A DNA stretch of 64,000 nucleotides. It comes from JACADW01 sp963747985. Its GTDB lineage: Bacteria > Acidobacteriota > UBA6911. The notes beneath the pieces are model-generated. The model saw nothing but the letters and a program-made list of their open reading frames with translations, had not been told where the DNA came from and did not search any database. The stretch lies in assembly GCA_963747985.1 (NCBI GenBank), contig CAVVHG010000012.1, positions 186,001 to 250,000 on the forward strand, in the 5' to 3' direction. The position numbers were made by a program, and so were the translations under genes. Shown here piece by piece: positions 36,507-45,099 of the stretch; position 1 is the first letter of the stretch; every line of letters starts with the position of its first letter.

Positions 36507-37259
36507 ATGAGGCGTGAGTATATTTATCCCCATCGAAGTGTGCGCTCCTTCCCGATATCGGCCAGGCGTGTGTGTGCCGCCCTGAGCCTCGCCTTCGTTC
36601 TGAGCGTCGCCGTCTTTTATTTTGGCACGCGACTTCTCGATGTCCACAACCGGATTGCGCGGTTCATTCTGAAATATACGGGCATTCCGGCAGCGGGAGC
36701 GCGAACCATCGAGATCTTCCCGGGCCTGGGGCCGGTTGATGTGCCTGACGTTCCCCAGCCGATGGATCGAGCGAGCCCCGTGCGAAACGGGATTCTCCTC
36801 GCGGCGGCGCTCAGCGCGTTGATCTTCGCTCACCGGCGGTTCCCACTCGGCCGGAACTTCGTTGTCTTCCTGATGATCCTGCTCTGTGCATCAGGGATCG
36901 TCGTGCTTTTCGTCCCGTCCTTTTCCTTCGATTCGGTCATCTATTCCCAGATCTGGCTGCGCGGGGAGACACTGATCTGGCTTCTCCTGCCGTGGGTGTC
37001 AGCTTTGCTTTTTGTCCTGACACTACCCTCAATGGCTGGAGGGTTTCTGTGGGGGCTGCTCATTGAGTGCTACGTTGTGTTTTGGTCCGCACTGAGGCTT
37101 GCCTTCTGCCTTGGCGTGCTGCATTACAGCGGGATGCTTTTTCTGCCGTTGCTCTGGTTTGTCCTTGGAATCCTGTTTGACCTTGTTGTCGTTCTCTTCT
37201 TCTACTCTCTCGCGCTGGATCAGTCCATCAGGAGAACAATGGGCGGGAGGAGATCGTGA
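36507..37259 (+). CDS. Polytopic membrane protein of unknown family, first gene of the glycan locus
   Basis: A 250-residue protein with about six or seven helices and an Arg-rich N-terminus. A helix at about residues 25-45 is followed by a probable periplasmic loop with Pro/Asp-rich VDVPDVPQP, then helices through the C-terminal LFFYSLALDQSIRR. One segment, WSALRLAFCLGVLHYSG, pairs Arg and His in membrane helices in a way that recalls exosortase-like proteins, but no catalytic Cys motif is present, so I do not name it so. Its stop overlaps the GTG start of the GT2 synthase (GTGA), which means tight coupling; it may be a partner subunit of the synthase. The ribosome site is weak. Confidence 0.65.
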   Translation: MRREYIYPHRSVRSFPISARRVCAALSLAFVLSVAVFYFGTRLLDVHNRIARFILKYTGIPAAGARTIEIFPGLGPVDVPDVPQPMDRASPVRNGILLAAALSALIFAHRRFPLGRNFVVFLMILLCASGIVVLFVPSFSFDSVIYSQIWLRGETLIWLLLPWVSALLFVLTLPSMAGGFLWGLLIECYVVFWSALRLAFCLGVLHYSGMLFLPLLWFVLGILFDLVVVLFFYSLALDQSIRRTMGGRRS

Positions 37260-38602
37260 CCTACCTGATAGTGGCCTGCAAGGTGTGCCTCGGCTTCACC
37301 ATAGTCGTCCTGACCGTCTACGCGATCCGGCATTACCTCTTCGCTCTCTACCGCATCTCGCTGAGAAAGTCCCAGGACATGATGGAACTGGTGGGATTCA
37401 CCACTCCTTCCGTGTCAGTACTGGTCCCCATGCACAACGAGGAGAAAGTCGCGGCTCATGTGCTCCAGGCGCTGGTGGATTGCGATTACGACTGGAACAG
37501 GCTGGAAATCCTGGCTATCGACGATCGGTCGGAAGACCGCACGGGTGAGATCATCGACCAGTTCGCCGCGAAATACCCGATCATCAAGGCTATCCACCGC
37601 TCGAAGGGCGCAGGAGGGAAGGGAGCGGCCCTTCGTATCGCGAGTGTCCAGGCAGGCGGCGAGATCCTGCTGCTCTTCGATGCCGATTATGTGCCGGGCC
37701 GGTCGATGATCAAGTTCCTGATCGCGCCTTTCTGTGACCCGGAAGTCGGGGCTGTGATGGGCAGAGTCGTTCCCGACAATGGCGGCGCAACCCTGCTCGC
37801 AGGCTTGCTGGAGCTGGAACGGAGCGCGGGATACCAGGTTGGCCAGCAGGCCCGGTTCAACCTTAACCTGACGCCGCAGTTCGGCGGCACGGTCGGAGGC
37901 GTCAGGGCCTCCGTGCTCAAGGCTGTAGGGGGCTGGAACGCGGAGTCGCTCACGGAGGACACCGACCTCACGTTCCGTCTGCTCATGCAGGGATGGAAGG
38001 TTGCCTACGTGAACCGTGCCGAGTGTTACGAGGAAGCGCCCGAGACGTGGCAGGTGCGCAGTCGCCAGATTCGACGCTGGGCAACCGGTCACACGGAGTG
38101 CTTCCACGACCTCTGGAAGGCCTGGATAAAAGGGAGGTTCCTGAGCACCGCGGAGAGGATCGATGGCCTGTTCGTGCTCGCATGCTATCTGACCGCACCG
38201 GTCCTGGTTCTTGGCTGGCTTGCCTCGCTTGTGCTCTTTTTCACTCCCCAAGCCCATGCAACTGCCGTGTTCCTGGTCGCGCTTCCTTTTGTGGGCTACC
38301 AGTTGTTCGGCAACCAGGCCACGTTCCTTGAGCTCGGCTCGGCCGCCCTTCTCGACTGCAATCGCAGGCGGATTCTCCTTCTGCCGCTGAGCCTGCTGAA
38401 CTTCTTTGCCAGCACGGGCGCCATTTGTCAGGCTCTGTTCAATTTCTATTTCGGCAATATTTTCCGTTCGGGCCCGCATCACTGGCACAAGACAGTGCGC
38501 TACCGTGACGCGGACGGGAGCGTCTATCGCAGCGGCGAAAACGGTGATTCTGTTTCCAAGCTCCTCGTCCGGAGTCCAAACGGCGTATACCTTTCCAGGT
38601 AA
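37256..38602 (+). CDS. Processive family 2 glycosyltransferase (polysaccharide synthase)
   Basis: A 448-residue membrane enzyme from a GTG start. An N-terminal helix precedes a cytoplasmic GT-A domain with SVLVPMHNEEKV, IDDRSEDRTGEI, LLLFDADYVPGRSM, SLTEDTDLTFRL and QIRRWATGH, i.e. the D, DxD, TED and Q(x)2RW motifs of processive synthases such as cellulose, hyaluronan and PgaC synthases. Three or four C-terminal helices (about residues 305-415) should form the translocation channel. It probably polymerises a beta-linked sugar from a nucleotide donor and extrudes it. No PilZ domain is present. It is translationally coupled to the membrane protein before it and is followed by the bactofilin-like gene after 14 bases. 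Confidence 0.88.
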   Translation: MTYLIVACKVCLGFTIVVLTVYAIRHYLFALYRISLRKSQDMMELVGFTTPSVSVLVPMHNEEKVAAHVLQALVDCDYDWNRLEILAIDDRSEDRTGEIIDQFAAKYPIIKAIHRSKGAGGKGAALRIASVQAGGEILLLFDADYVPGRSMIKFLIAPFCDPEVGAVMGRVVPDNGGATLLAGLLELERSAGYQVGQQARFNLNLTPQFGGTVGGVRASVLKAVGGWNAESLTEDTDLTFRLLMQGWKVAYVNRAECYEEAPETWQVRSRQIRRWATGHTECFHDLWKAWIKGRFLSTAERIDGLFVLACYLTAPVLVLGWLASLVLFFTPQAHATAVFLVALPFVGYQLFGNQATFLELGSAALLDCNRRRILLLPLSLLNFFASTGAICQALFNFYFGNIFRSGPHHWHKTVRYRDADGSVYRSGENGDSVSKLLVRSPNGVYLSR

Positions 38603-38616
38603 GAGGTGGGGTTGAT

Positions 38617-39738
38617 TTGGCTGCCTGGCCCTTTGTCCTGTTCAGTATTGTCTTTGCGGCGCTGGTGTACGCTCATTTTTTGCCGTCCTACAGGGCCTGG
38701 CTGAGTTCGCGCGGGGAGCACCCCGCGGATATCGATCCTGACTATGTGCGGATGGAGGATTACTTTGCCCGCTCATTCCGGCTGAAGATGTCGGAGTGGC
38801 TCAAGCTTCCGGTTCACGAGACCATGCCTGACGGTACACTGATGATCCGGAAGGGAGATGAGCGTATAAGAGTGTCCGGACCGTGCGAGTTCCCCGCTCG
38901 GAGCGAATCGGACGATATCCTCGCTGTGGAGGGCGATTTTCGATGCGGCGCAGGCTGCGCCTTCAATCGTGAGATCCACGTTCGGGGAAATGCTTTCATC
39001 GGCGCGGGTACCCGGCTTCAGTCCATTGCGGTTGACGGGGCCCTGTTGCTCGGTGAGGGCGTCACGGTGACACGCTGGGCCGACAGTGCAGGGGAGATGG
39101 AGATTGGCTCCGATGCGATCGTGCGGGCGCGCGCAACGTCCGGCGCGCTGATACGCATGAGGCGAGGGGCCAGGGTGGGATCGGCTTTCGCCCCGATCGT
39201 GACCACGTCGACCAGTGCGGACGAGAACGAGGTCTCAGCCGAAGCGGAGATTGACCGTCTTGAGATCCCCGCAGCGGTTGGTGCCCGATCGCAGACCGAT
39301 GCGGAAAGACAGCAGGGAATCGATCCGAAGAAGCTGCATCGACTCGGATCGGATTCATGGCTGTATCGCGGCGATCTGAACGCCGCAGCCCCGGTTCATA
39401 TCAAGACCAGTCTGGTCGTGCGGGGCGATCTGATCCTCCCTGCTGGCAGTATAGCGGAACAACACCTGAAGGCACGCGGCCGGATCTCAGTGGAACGGGG
39501 TTCTGTCTGCCGCGGCAACGTCGTCGCTGACAAGGAGATTTCCTTCGGGCCGTCGAGCCGGTTTCAGGGCGTCGTGCACACGGGGAGGTCCATGCGGCTG
39601 GGGCGCGGTGTAGTCGGCGGAGACAAAGGCAAGAAGGTAGCAGCATATTCCGCCGGTATCCTCGAGCTGGAAGATCACGTCACAGTACACGGAAAAGTCG
39701 CTTCCGGCGAGCAGGTCGCCGCCGTGGCGGGCAAATAG
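38617..39738 (+). CDS. Membrane-anchored bactofilin-like polymer-forming protein
   Basis: About 373 residues from a TTG start, with AGAGGTGGGG a few bases upstream. One N-terminal helix (FVLFSIVFAALVYAHFLP) is followed by a soluble domain of 350 residues made of short Gly/Val-rich turns: ILAVEGDFRCGAGCAFNREI, VRGNAFIGAGTRLQ, VRGDLILPAGSIAEQHLKAR, CRGNVVADKEISFGPSSR. Such spaced hydrophobic repeats indicate a right-handed beta-helix as in bactofilins, which form cytoskeletal filaments and can localise envelope enzymes. Size exceeds classical bactofilins (about 150-200 residues) and a transmembrane anchor is added. Placement between a synthase and an outer-membrane barrel suggests a scaffold for the machine. 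Confidence 0.72.
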   Translation: MAAWPFVLFSIVFAALVYAHFLPSYRAWLSSRGEHPADIDPDYVRMEDYFARSFRLKMSEWLKLPVHETMPDGTLMIRKGDERIRVSGPCEFPARSESDDILAVEGDFRCGAGCAFNREIHVRGNAFIGAGTRLQSIAVDGALLLGEGVTVTRWADSAGEMEIGSDAIVRARATSGALIRMRRGARVGSAFAPIVTTSTSADENEVSAEAEIDRLEIPAAVGARSQTDAERQQGIDPKKLHRLGSDSWLYRGDLNAAAPVHIKTSLVVRGDLILPAGSIAEQHLKARGRISVERGSVCRGNVVADKEISFGPSSRFQGVVHTGRSMRLGRGVVGGDKGKKVAAYSAGILELEDHVTVHGKVASGEQVAAVAGK

Positions 39739-39793
39739 GGAAGGAGAGTGGCCTCTGATTGCGAAATGTGGCCGGGACCGACCGGGGGCGCGT

Positions 39794-40636
39794 ATGCTAC
39801 CCCCCCTCTTGCTGCAAACCGCTGCGCTGGTCCTATGGGCGGGATCGACCCTGCCGGCCGCGGCACAGGGCGGAGCTGCCCCTGCCCAGACGGCAGCGCC
39901 GCCGGCCGTCACAATGCTTCCTTTCAGGTTCGAGCTGGGCGGCTATTACACCTGGGCGGACAACGGGTACGGGAACTGGCGCGGGCTGGATGCGGCACTG
40001 TGGTGGCGGGGCAACTCCAGATTCGTCCCCGGCTTTCTGGTCGATACTCAGACGCGCCCGGCGGGTACTCAGCAGAACTACGCTTTCACGTCGTACATGA
40101 ACTGGACGCAGAACTTCTATACGGTGCAGGGCCTCAGCGGGGCGCCTCAAAGGTCACCTTTGGCGATCTACTTTCCCAAAGTCCGCTATGACATCAAGGG
40201 GTTCTATAAGCTCCCCCGGGACCGCAATTTTGTCCTGGGAGCGGGCTTTACGCACTACGACTTCGGGCGGCCCGGCTACGGCGAGATCTACAACCTCGGG
40301 GCTTTGTACTACCGGAAGAAGCTCGTTCTGGAGGGCAACCTTTTCATAAACCAGAGCTTTCCCGGCAACCTCTGGAGTGCGTCAGGGAGCGTGGCGTTGC
40401 AGTACGGAACCGAGGGAAAGTACTGGTTTGGCCTGTCGGCCAGCGGAGGACGCGAGCTTTATTACTATGCAGGCCTGTCGCCGGTCAACGTCAGGCTCAC
40501 CAGCTTTACGGTCAACCTGTTCTACCGGCGCTGGTTCTCCCGCCACATGGGGTACGTTGTGGGCTCGATGCTCCAGGACAAGCTGGACGCGTATGCGCGG
40601 GCAGGGGTGTCGGCACGCCTGTTTTTCGAATTCTAG
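39794..40636 (+). CDS. YaiO-like outer-membrane beta-barrel protein
   Basis: About 280 residues with a signal peptide (LLLQTAALVLWAGSTLPAAA, cleavage after AAAQ) and then a barrel with alternating aromatic strands: FELGGYYTWADNGYGNWRGL, FTSYMNWTQNFYTVQG, RNFVLGAGFTHYDFG, KYWFGLSASGGRELYYYAG. It ends LFFEF, a typical terminal-phenylalanine assembly signal. The pattern matches the YaiO family, and in E. coli yaiO lies close to the GT2 gene yaiP, the same partnership as here. A role in passing polysaccharide across the outer membrane is inference. Confidence 0.75.
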   Translation: MLPPLLLQTAALVLWAGSTLPAAAQGGAAPAQTAAPPAVTMLPFRFELGGYYTWADNGYGNWRGLDAALWWRGNSRFVPGFLVDTQTRPAGTQQNYAFTSYMNWTQNFYTVQGLSGAPQRSPLAIYFPKVRYDIKGFYKLPRDRNFVLGAGFTHYDFGRPGYGEIYNLGALYYRKKLVLEGNLFINQSFPGNLWSASGSVALQYGTEGKYWFGLSASGGRELYYYAGLSPVNVRLTSFTVNLFYRRWFSRHMGYVVGSMLQDKLDAYARAGVSARLFFEF

Positions 40637-40708
40637 TGCGAATCCGCACCTTGGGGGCGCGGACTCGCTTGGCCTGTCATCATTCTCCTGGGGATTTGGA
40701 GGTTTCAT

Positions 40709-41632
40709 ATGAAAAGGACGATTCTCTCGGCAACAATTGTTCTGATGGTGGCGGCGTTCACGGCATACACCCCGGAACCGTTGTGGGCGCAGCAACCGAA
40801 GATAGCGCTGCTCGATTCCAGGAATACCCGCGACTTCTTTGAAAAGCACTATCCGGCCTGCGACCCGCCGGGCAGCTCCTACCTGGGTGCGGACGAGTAT
40901 CAGCGATACTTCCGCGGCTGGCAATGGGTGCTGATGGAGCAGGACCTCCCCTATGACATCCTGCACGACACCGACCTCAACCTGCGCGGGCTTGCCGGGT
41001 ACGATCTTCTGATACTCTCGAATAACGCCCTGCTTTCGGATGACCAGACGCGCGCCGTCCACGAGTGGGTGCTGAGAGGCGGGCGCCTGATGGCGACATT
41101 CGGCAGCGGGTACAAGGATCTTGTCAGCGACCCGCGTCAGGCAGACGGCTACAAGCTGCAGAAAGGGGGAACCTTCGGACTCCACGAGCTCTGGCACGAT
41201 CCGGTCGGAAAGCTCTTCAGCTCGTATTGGCTCGATGCGGGGGTCGACGTCAAGATCACACGATATGACGGACCGACAAAGGAGCTTTCTGCGAACCCTG
41301 CGATCGTCGACGACATCCTCCGCTACGGCGCCGAGGCAAACCTCCTGATCCAAAGGCCTGAGAACCACCCCGGCGTACTGGGGTTTCTCATCGTCGACAA
41401 CCCTGACTGGAAAGCGACCTCCCCCGCGATCATCTCGACTCGGCAGGGGAGGGGACTTGTGGTCTACTTTGCGTTTGCACCTGAGTACGTTGTATACAAG
41501 GAGCTGGAGTACGACGGCCGCGCAGATGCGGAGGGTTGGCCTGTTTGCCCGGATGGGCAGAACTGGGCCGGCCGTGGCGACGGTGCCAGGGCGCTGATGG
41601 TCAGTGCGCTCCACTATCTGCTGGGCAAGTAG
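40709..41632 (+). CDS. Exported GATase-like (beta-galactosidase trimerisation-like) protein
   Basis: A 307-residue protein. Its signal peptide runs to about residue 27 (ATIVLMVAAFTAYTPEPLWA). The mature part starts with a class I glutamine-amidotransferase-like fold: KIALLDSRNTRDFFEKHYPA, LAGYDLLILSNNALLSDDQT and WVLRGGRLMATFGSGYKD, the layout of GH42 middle domains and ThuA-like proteins. No catalytic Cys/His pair is obvious. AAAGGAGG-like sites are not clear but GGAGG occurs nine bases before the ATG. Being inside the locus it may modify or bind the exported glycan; that is inference only. Confidence 0.65.
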   Translation: MKRTILSATIVLMVAAFTAYTPEPLWAQQPKIALLDSRNTRDFFEKHYPACDPPGSSYLGADEYQRYFRGWQWVLMEQDLPYDILHDTDLNLRGLAGYDLLILSNNALLSDDQTRAVHEWVLRGGRLMATFGSGYKDLVSDPRQADGYKLQKGGTFGLHELWHDPVGKLFSSYWLDAGVDVKITRYDGPTKELSANPAIVDDILRYGAEANLLIQRPENHPGVLGFLIVDNPDWKATSPAIISTRQGRGLVVYFAFAPEYVVYKELEYDGRADAEGWPVCPDGQNWAGRGDGARALMVSALHYLLGK

Positions 41633-41642
41633 ACCAAATTAC

Positions 41643-43298
41643 ATGATCCCTGTTGAACACGAGGAACGACGACAAGAAAGCCGTCGGGAGCGGATTCCCG
41701 GCGCCGCGCGGCGGCTGTCTCGAGACTGGGTGCTGTGGCTGGCTGTTGGACTGGGTGTCACCTCCTGCTTCCTGATCTACTTCCACGTTCCATACGTTAA
41801 CGGCCCCCGCGGTCCGAAGCAGTGGACGTGGCCCTACATGCACCGCGATGTGTTTCTGCCGAGCCTGCTGGAAGCAGCCTGGCGTCTGGCCTTAGGGGGG
41901 ACCCTGATAGGTGGATGTGCGTGGCTGCTGCTGCGACGGATGCAACCTGGCGCTTTGCGTCGCGGCGCCGGGCTGGTGGCGTTGTTTTGCTGGGGTGTTT
42001 TCTTTGTCTGGACGAGCATGGTGACGGCGACGCCCCGGGGCCTGGCCCACCTGCCGAAGATCGTCAAGAGTCCGATCTGGACGAGCTATTTCACCCTCGC
42101 CCTGTGGATAGAGGACGGCAGGCGGCCGCCTCTCGGGGAGACGCTTCGCCGCTATCCCGAACTGCTGCCGGACCTGCCACTTCATACTTCCACGCATCCA
42201 CCCGGCGCCGTGCTGATCAGTTACGGGATGCTGCGTGTTTTCCAGACCCACCCGGCGCTCTCTACCGCGATGGGCAATTTCTACCAGAAGATCGGCGCTG
42301 ACCCGGAACTGGTCGGGGTGGAAAAGTTCACCAGCGAAGAGGTGACCACGCTGAGCCTCGGATTCCTGGTGTTTGTGGCGGGTCAGATGGGAGTCTTCCC
42401 GATGTTCTGGCTCGTGCGGCGGGCGATGAAGGACTCACTCGGGCCCGCAGGTGAGGTCCGGTCCGAACGGTCGGCCTGGGCGGCTGCGGCGCTCTGGATT
42501 CACTATCCCGCGCTCGTGCTGATGCTGCCCGCTTTCGACCTGCTCTATCCCGCCGCAGCGCTCCTATGCCTGTATTTTGCGTTGCGCGGATTGAACGATC
42601 ACCCGGCAGCCTGGGGCGTCGCGCTGGCTGTTGTCTTCATGACGGCCATCACCTTCGCGTTCAATCTGCTCATGCTCGTACCCATGCTCGGCCTGATGGC
42701 CTGGCTCGAACTTGCCCGGAGGGCCGGCTCGCTGCGGCCAAGGGAAACGCTGCTCCAGGCAAGCCCCGCCGGCGCAGGCGGGAGACGGCTGTGGGTCCTG
42801 GTCCTCGTGACCGTGATCACCTGCCTGCTCATTGACGCAGTGCTGCGCTACATTTTTGGGATTCACCTTCTGCAGATCTTCCTCGCCGCGATCCAGAACC
42901 AGAACGAGCGGCTCCTCCCAAAGCTCAACCGATCCTTCAAGGTGTGGGTCTTCTACAACCTTTGGGATTTTCTGCTCTTTGCCGGTGCGCCTCTGGCGGT
43001 CCTGGCTGTGGCCGGCTTCGTGCGCTCATTCCGGGAATGGTGGAGAAAGCCGGCAGCGATGGTGCCCGCACTCGCGATCTTTCCGATCATGGTGCTGGTG
43101 ACCGACCTGTCCCACCAGCTGTCGGCTGAGACCGCGCGAGTCTGGCTTTTTCTCGCGCCGGGGATCGTGTGGGCCGCCGCCGCCGAATTGTTGCGCCGTT
43201 TCGGTGAGCAGTGGCACTGGGTGCTCGCGGGATTGCTGTTGGCGCAGACGCTGTTCATTTACATCTGCCGGACCAACATGATGCTGTGGGGCTTCTGA
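41643..43298 (+). CDS. GT-C-like polytopic membrane protein
   Basis: A 551-residue protein from the ATG at 41643, with an Arg/Glu-rich cytoplasmic N-terminus and about twelve helices. After the first helix a loop has FHVPYVNGPRGPKQWTWPYM, and a periplasmic segment has HTSTHPPGAVLISYGMLRVF, where the HPP motif recalls GT39/ArnT-like lipid-linked sugar transferases. No exact family can be named. It begins 11 bases after the previous stop, so it belongs to the operon. It may transfer a sugar or lipid-linked group onto the polymer made by the GT2 enzyme. Confidence 0.65.
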   Translation: MIPVEHEERRQESRRERIPGAARRLSRDWVLWLAVGLGVTSCFLIYFHVPYVNGPRGPKQWTWPYMHRDVFLPSLLEAAWRLALGGTLIGGCAWLLLRRMQPGALRRGAGLVALFCWGVFFVWTSMVTATPRGLAHLPKIVKSPIWTSYFTLALWIEDGRRPPLGETLRRYPELLPDLPLHTSTHPPGAVLISYGMLRVFQTHPALSTAMGNFYQKIGADPELVGVEKFTSEEVTTLSLGFLVFVAGQMGVFPMFWLVRRAMKDSLGPAGEVRSERSAWAAAALWIHYPALVLMLPAFDLLYPAAALLCLYFALRGLNDHPAAWGVALAVVFMTAITFAFNLLMLVPMLGLMAWLELARRAGSLRPRETLLQASPAGAGGRRLWVLVLVTVITCLLIDAVLRYIFGIHLLQIFLAAIQNQNERLLPKLNRSFKVWVFYNLWDFLLFAGAPLAVLAVAGFVRSFREWWRKPAAMVPALAIFPIMVLVTDLSHQLSAETARVWLFLAPGIVWAAAAELLRRFGEQWHWVLAGLLLAQTLFIYICRTNMMLWGF

Positions 43299-43373
43299 CA
43301 GACGTGGTTATGCGGTTTGCGACTTCGGTTCTGTAAACCTCAGTCTGGCACCGGCAGACCGACAGGAGGCAGG

Positions 43374-44297
43374 ATGAGAGTCATTCGACAGGCGTTTCTG
43401 ATCCCGTTGCTGGTCGGCAGTGCCCTGGCGGCCCAGACTCTTTATGTCAAGGACGGCCAGCGCGTCGTCTTCCTTGGCGATTCCATCACCCAGGATGGCC
43501 GCTATGTCGAGGACATCGAGGCCTGCCTGATAGCGAATTACCCGAAAATTCGAATCGACATCATCAAGCTCGGGCTGAGCAGCGAGACCGTTGAGGGGCT
43601 TACGGAACCCGACCACCCATTCCCGCGCCCGGACATCCATGACCGGCTGGACAGCGCCCTTGAAAAGACCAGACCCGACATCGTCATTGCCTGCTATGGT
43701 ATGAACGACGGAATCTATCATCCCTTCTCGGACGAGCGCTTTCAGGCCTACCAGGAGGGGATTCGCAAGCTCATCGCAAAGGTCAAGGCGACCGGTGGGA
43801 CGCCCGTTCTGATGACGCCTCCGCCCTTTGACGCCCTCGCGGCGAAGGCGAAGGTCGTGGGCGCCGACGCCCCGAAGTTCGGCTACAGCACGCCTTACGA
43901 CAAATACGACACCGAGGTGCTGGCACGCTACGGAGAGTGGCTCCTCACGTTGCGAGGCGAGGGGCTGATGGTCGTGGACGTCCATACGCCGATGCTCGAG
44001 GAGGTGAAGGCACGCCGCGAGACAACTCCTGATTTCACGCTTGCGAAAGACGGTGTTCACCCGGATGCCGAGGGTCACTGGATCATGGCCCGTGCGGTGC
44101 TGCAGGCCTGGGGTGTAAAGGATCCGCGCATGCCGAGGCCGGATGTTCTGGAGATCATCCATGAGAAGTGGGAAGTTCTCGGCCCGGCCTGGCTGTCGCG
44201 CGTAGGTCACAAAGGCAATCCGAAGCCCGTGGACTTCGAGGCCGCCTCGAAGACTGCGGCCGCACTGGAGGCCAGGGCCCGCTCTCTCGTCCAATAG
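43374..44297 (+). CDS. Exported SGNH/GDSL-family esterase-like protein
   Basis: A 307-residue protein from the ATG at 43374, preceded by a strong AGGAGG. The signal peptide ends AALAAQT-like (LVGSALAAQTLYVKDGQ). Block I VFLGDSITQDGRY has the nucleophile Ser and block III CYGMNDG the Asn. KDGVHPDAEGH is block V with the Asp and His; the block II Gly is in LGLSSETVEG. SGNH enzymes often add or remove O-acetyl groups from glycans. As last gene of the locus it could trim or acetylate the product. A start at 43317 is less likely because it precedes the ribosome site. Confidence 0.87.
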   Translation: MRVIRQAFLIPLLVGSALAAQTLYVKDGQRVVFLGDSITQDGRYVEDIEACLIANYPKIRIDIIKLGLSSETVEGLTEPDHPFPRPDIHDRLDSALEKTRPDIVIACYGMNDGIYHPFSDERFQAYQEGIRKLIAKVKATGGTPVLMTPPPFDALAAKAKVVGADAPKFGYSTPYDKYDTEVLARYGEWLLTLRGEGLMVVDVHTPMLEEVKARRETTPDFTLAKDGVHPDAEGHWIMARAVLQAWGVKDPRMPRPDVLEIIHEKWEVLGPAWLSRVGHKGNPKPVDFEAASKTAAALEARARSLVQ

Positions 44298-44359
44298 GCG
44301 GCCCGCTTCCATGAGAACGCCCTTCTCCTGCCCGGGTCAGGAGTGCAACCAAAGGGCGC

Positions 44360-44905
44360 CTACGGGCGAAAAGACTCGAGCTCCTCCAGTTTTTTCACGC
44401 GGCGGCGAAATTCCTCGTCGGTGCTGAAGCGGGCGGTCAGAAAAGCACGCAAGATTTCCTCTACCAGCTTGACGCCGACGATCCAGGCCCCCACACAGAG
44501 CAAATTGACATCGTCGTGTTCGACACATTGGTGTGCGCAGAAGGTGTCGTGGCAAAGCGCAGCCCGAATGCCCTTGATCTTGTTGCCCGCAATCGCAGCG
44601 CCGACGCCCGTGCCGCACACCATGATTCCCCTTTGAGCCCGGCCGGTCAGTATCTCCCCGCAGACCTTCCTGGCGATGTCCGGGAAATCGACGGGAGTCG
44701 TCGAATAGCATCCGACATCATTCACCGGGTGTCCCCATGCGCGCAACAGCTCGATGACCGGGCCCTTCAAAGGAAAACCGGCGTGATCGCTGCCGATCAC
44801 GAGCTTCATTGGCTGGCTGGCGCGTGTTTCAGAAGCCATCGCCGATGCGCCCGCCATCGCACCGGCCGCCAGCATACCTCCGTGGCAGAATCCCCGCCGA
44901 TCCAT
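44360..44905 (-). CDS. RpiB/LacAB-type sugar-phosphate isomerase with a Tat leader
   Basis: About 181 residues. The first 25 (DRRGFCHGGMLAAGAMAGAS then AMASE) form a twin-arginine export signal; the rest is a complete RpiB: KLVIGSDHAGFPLKGPVIEL, MVCGTGVGAAIAGNKIKGIR with the catalytic Cys, and HDDVNLLCVGAWIVG. RpiB isomerises ribose- or allose-phosphates in the cytoplasm. A GGAGGG precedes the leader start by about seven bases, and no good site precedes the inner MKLVIG at 44809, so the leader is probably translated. Convergent with the SGNH gene; divergent from the creatininase gene. Confidence 0.83.
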   Translation of the reverse strand: MDRRGFCHGGMLAAGAMAGASAMASETRASQPMKLVIGSDHAGFPLKGPVIELLRAWGHPVNDVGCYSTTPVDFPDIARKVCGEILTGRAQRGIMVCGTGVGAAIAGNKIKGIRAALCHDTFCAHQCVEHDDVNLLCVGAWIVGVKLVEEILRAFLTARFSTDEEFRRRVKKLEELESFRP

Positions 44906-45099
44906 CATGTGGGTACCCTCCACTCTGACTATCGTGCTTTTCCGGGACAATTTCAACCCCGCCTCGCTGTGAGTTAGCGTTGATGACGGGGCTCTTGATT
45001 CCACCCTTCTTGCGTGGGGATGGGACATGGGAATATGGTAGTGACATTGTGGAAACCCGAGGCGGTTAAGAGACCACTGACTGCAGGAAGGAGCAGACA

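Noticed and set aside
36507..37259. Exosortase/archaeosortase assignment
   Set aside because: The Arg/His segment is suggestive but the catalytic Cys motif and spacing of the family are absent.
37415..38488. A 357-codon minus-strand frame opposite the GT2 synthase
   Set aside because: Antisense shadow; the GT2 motifs on the other strand are complete.
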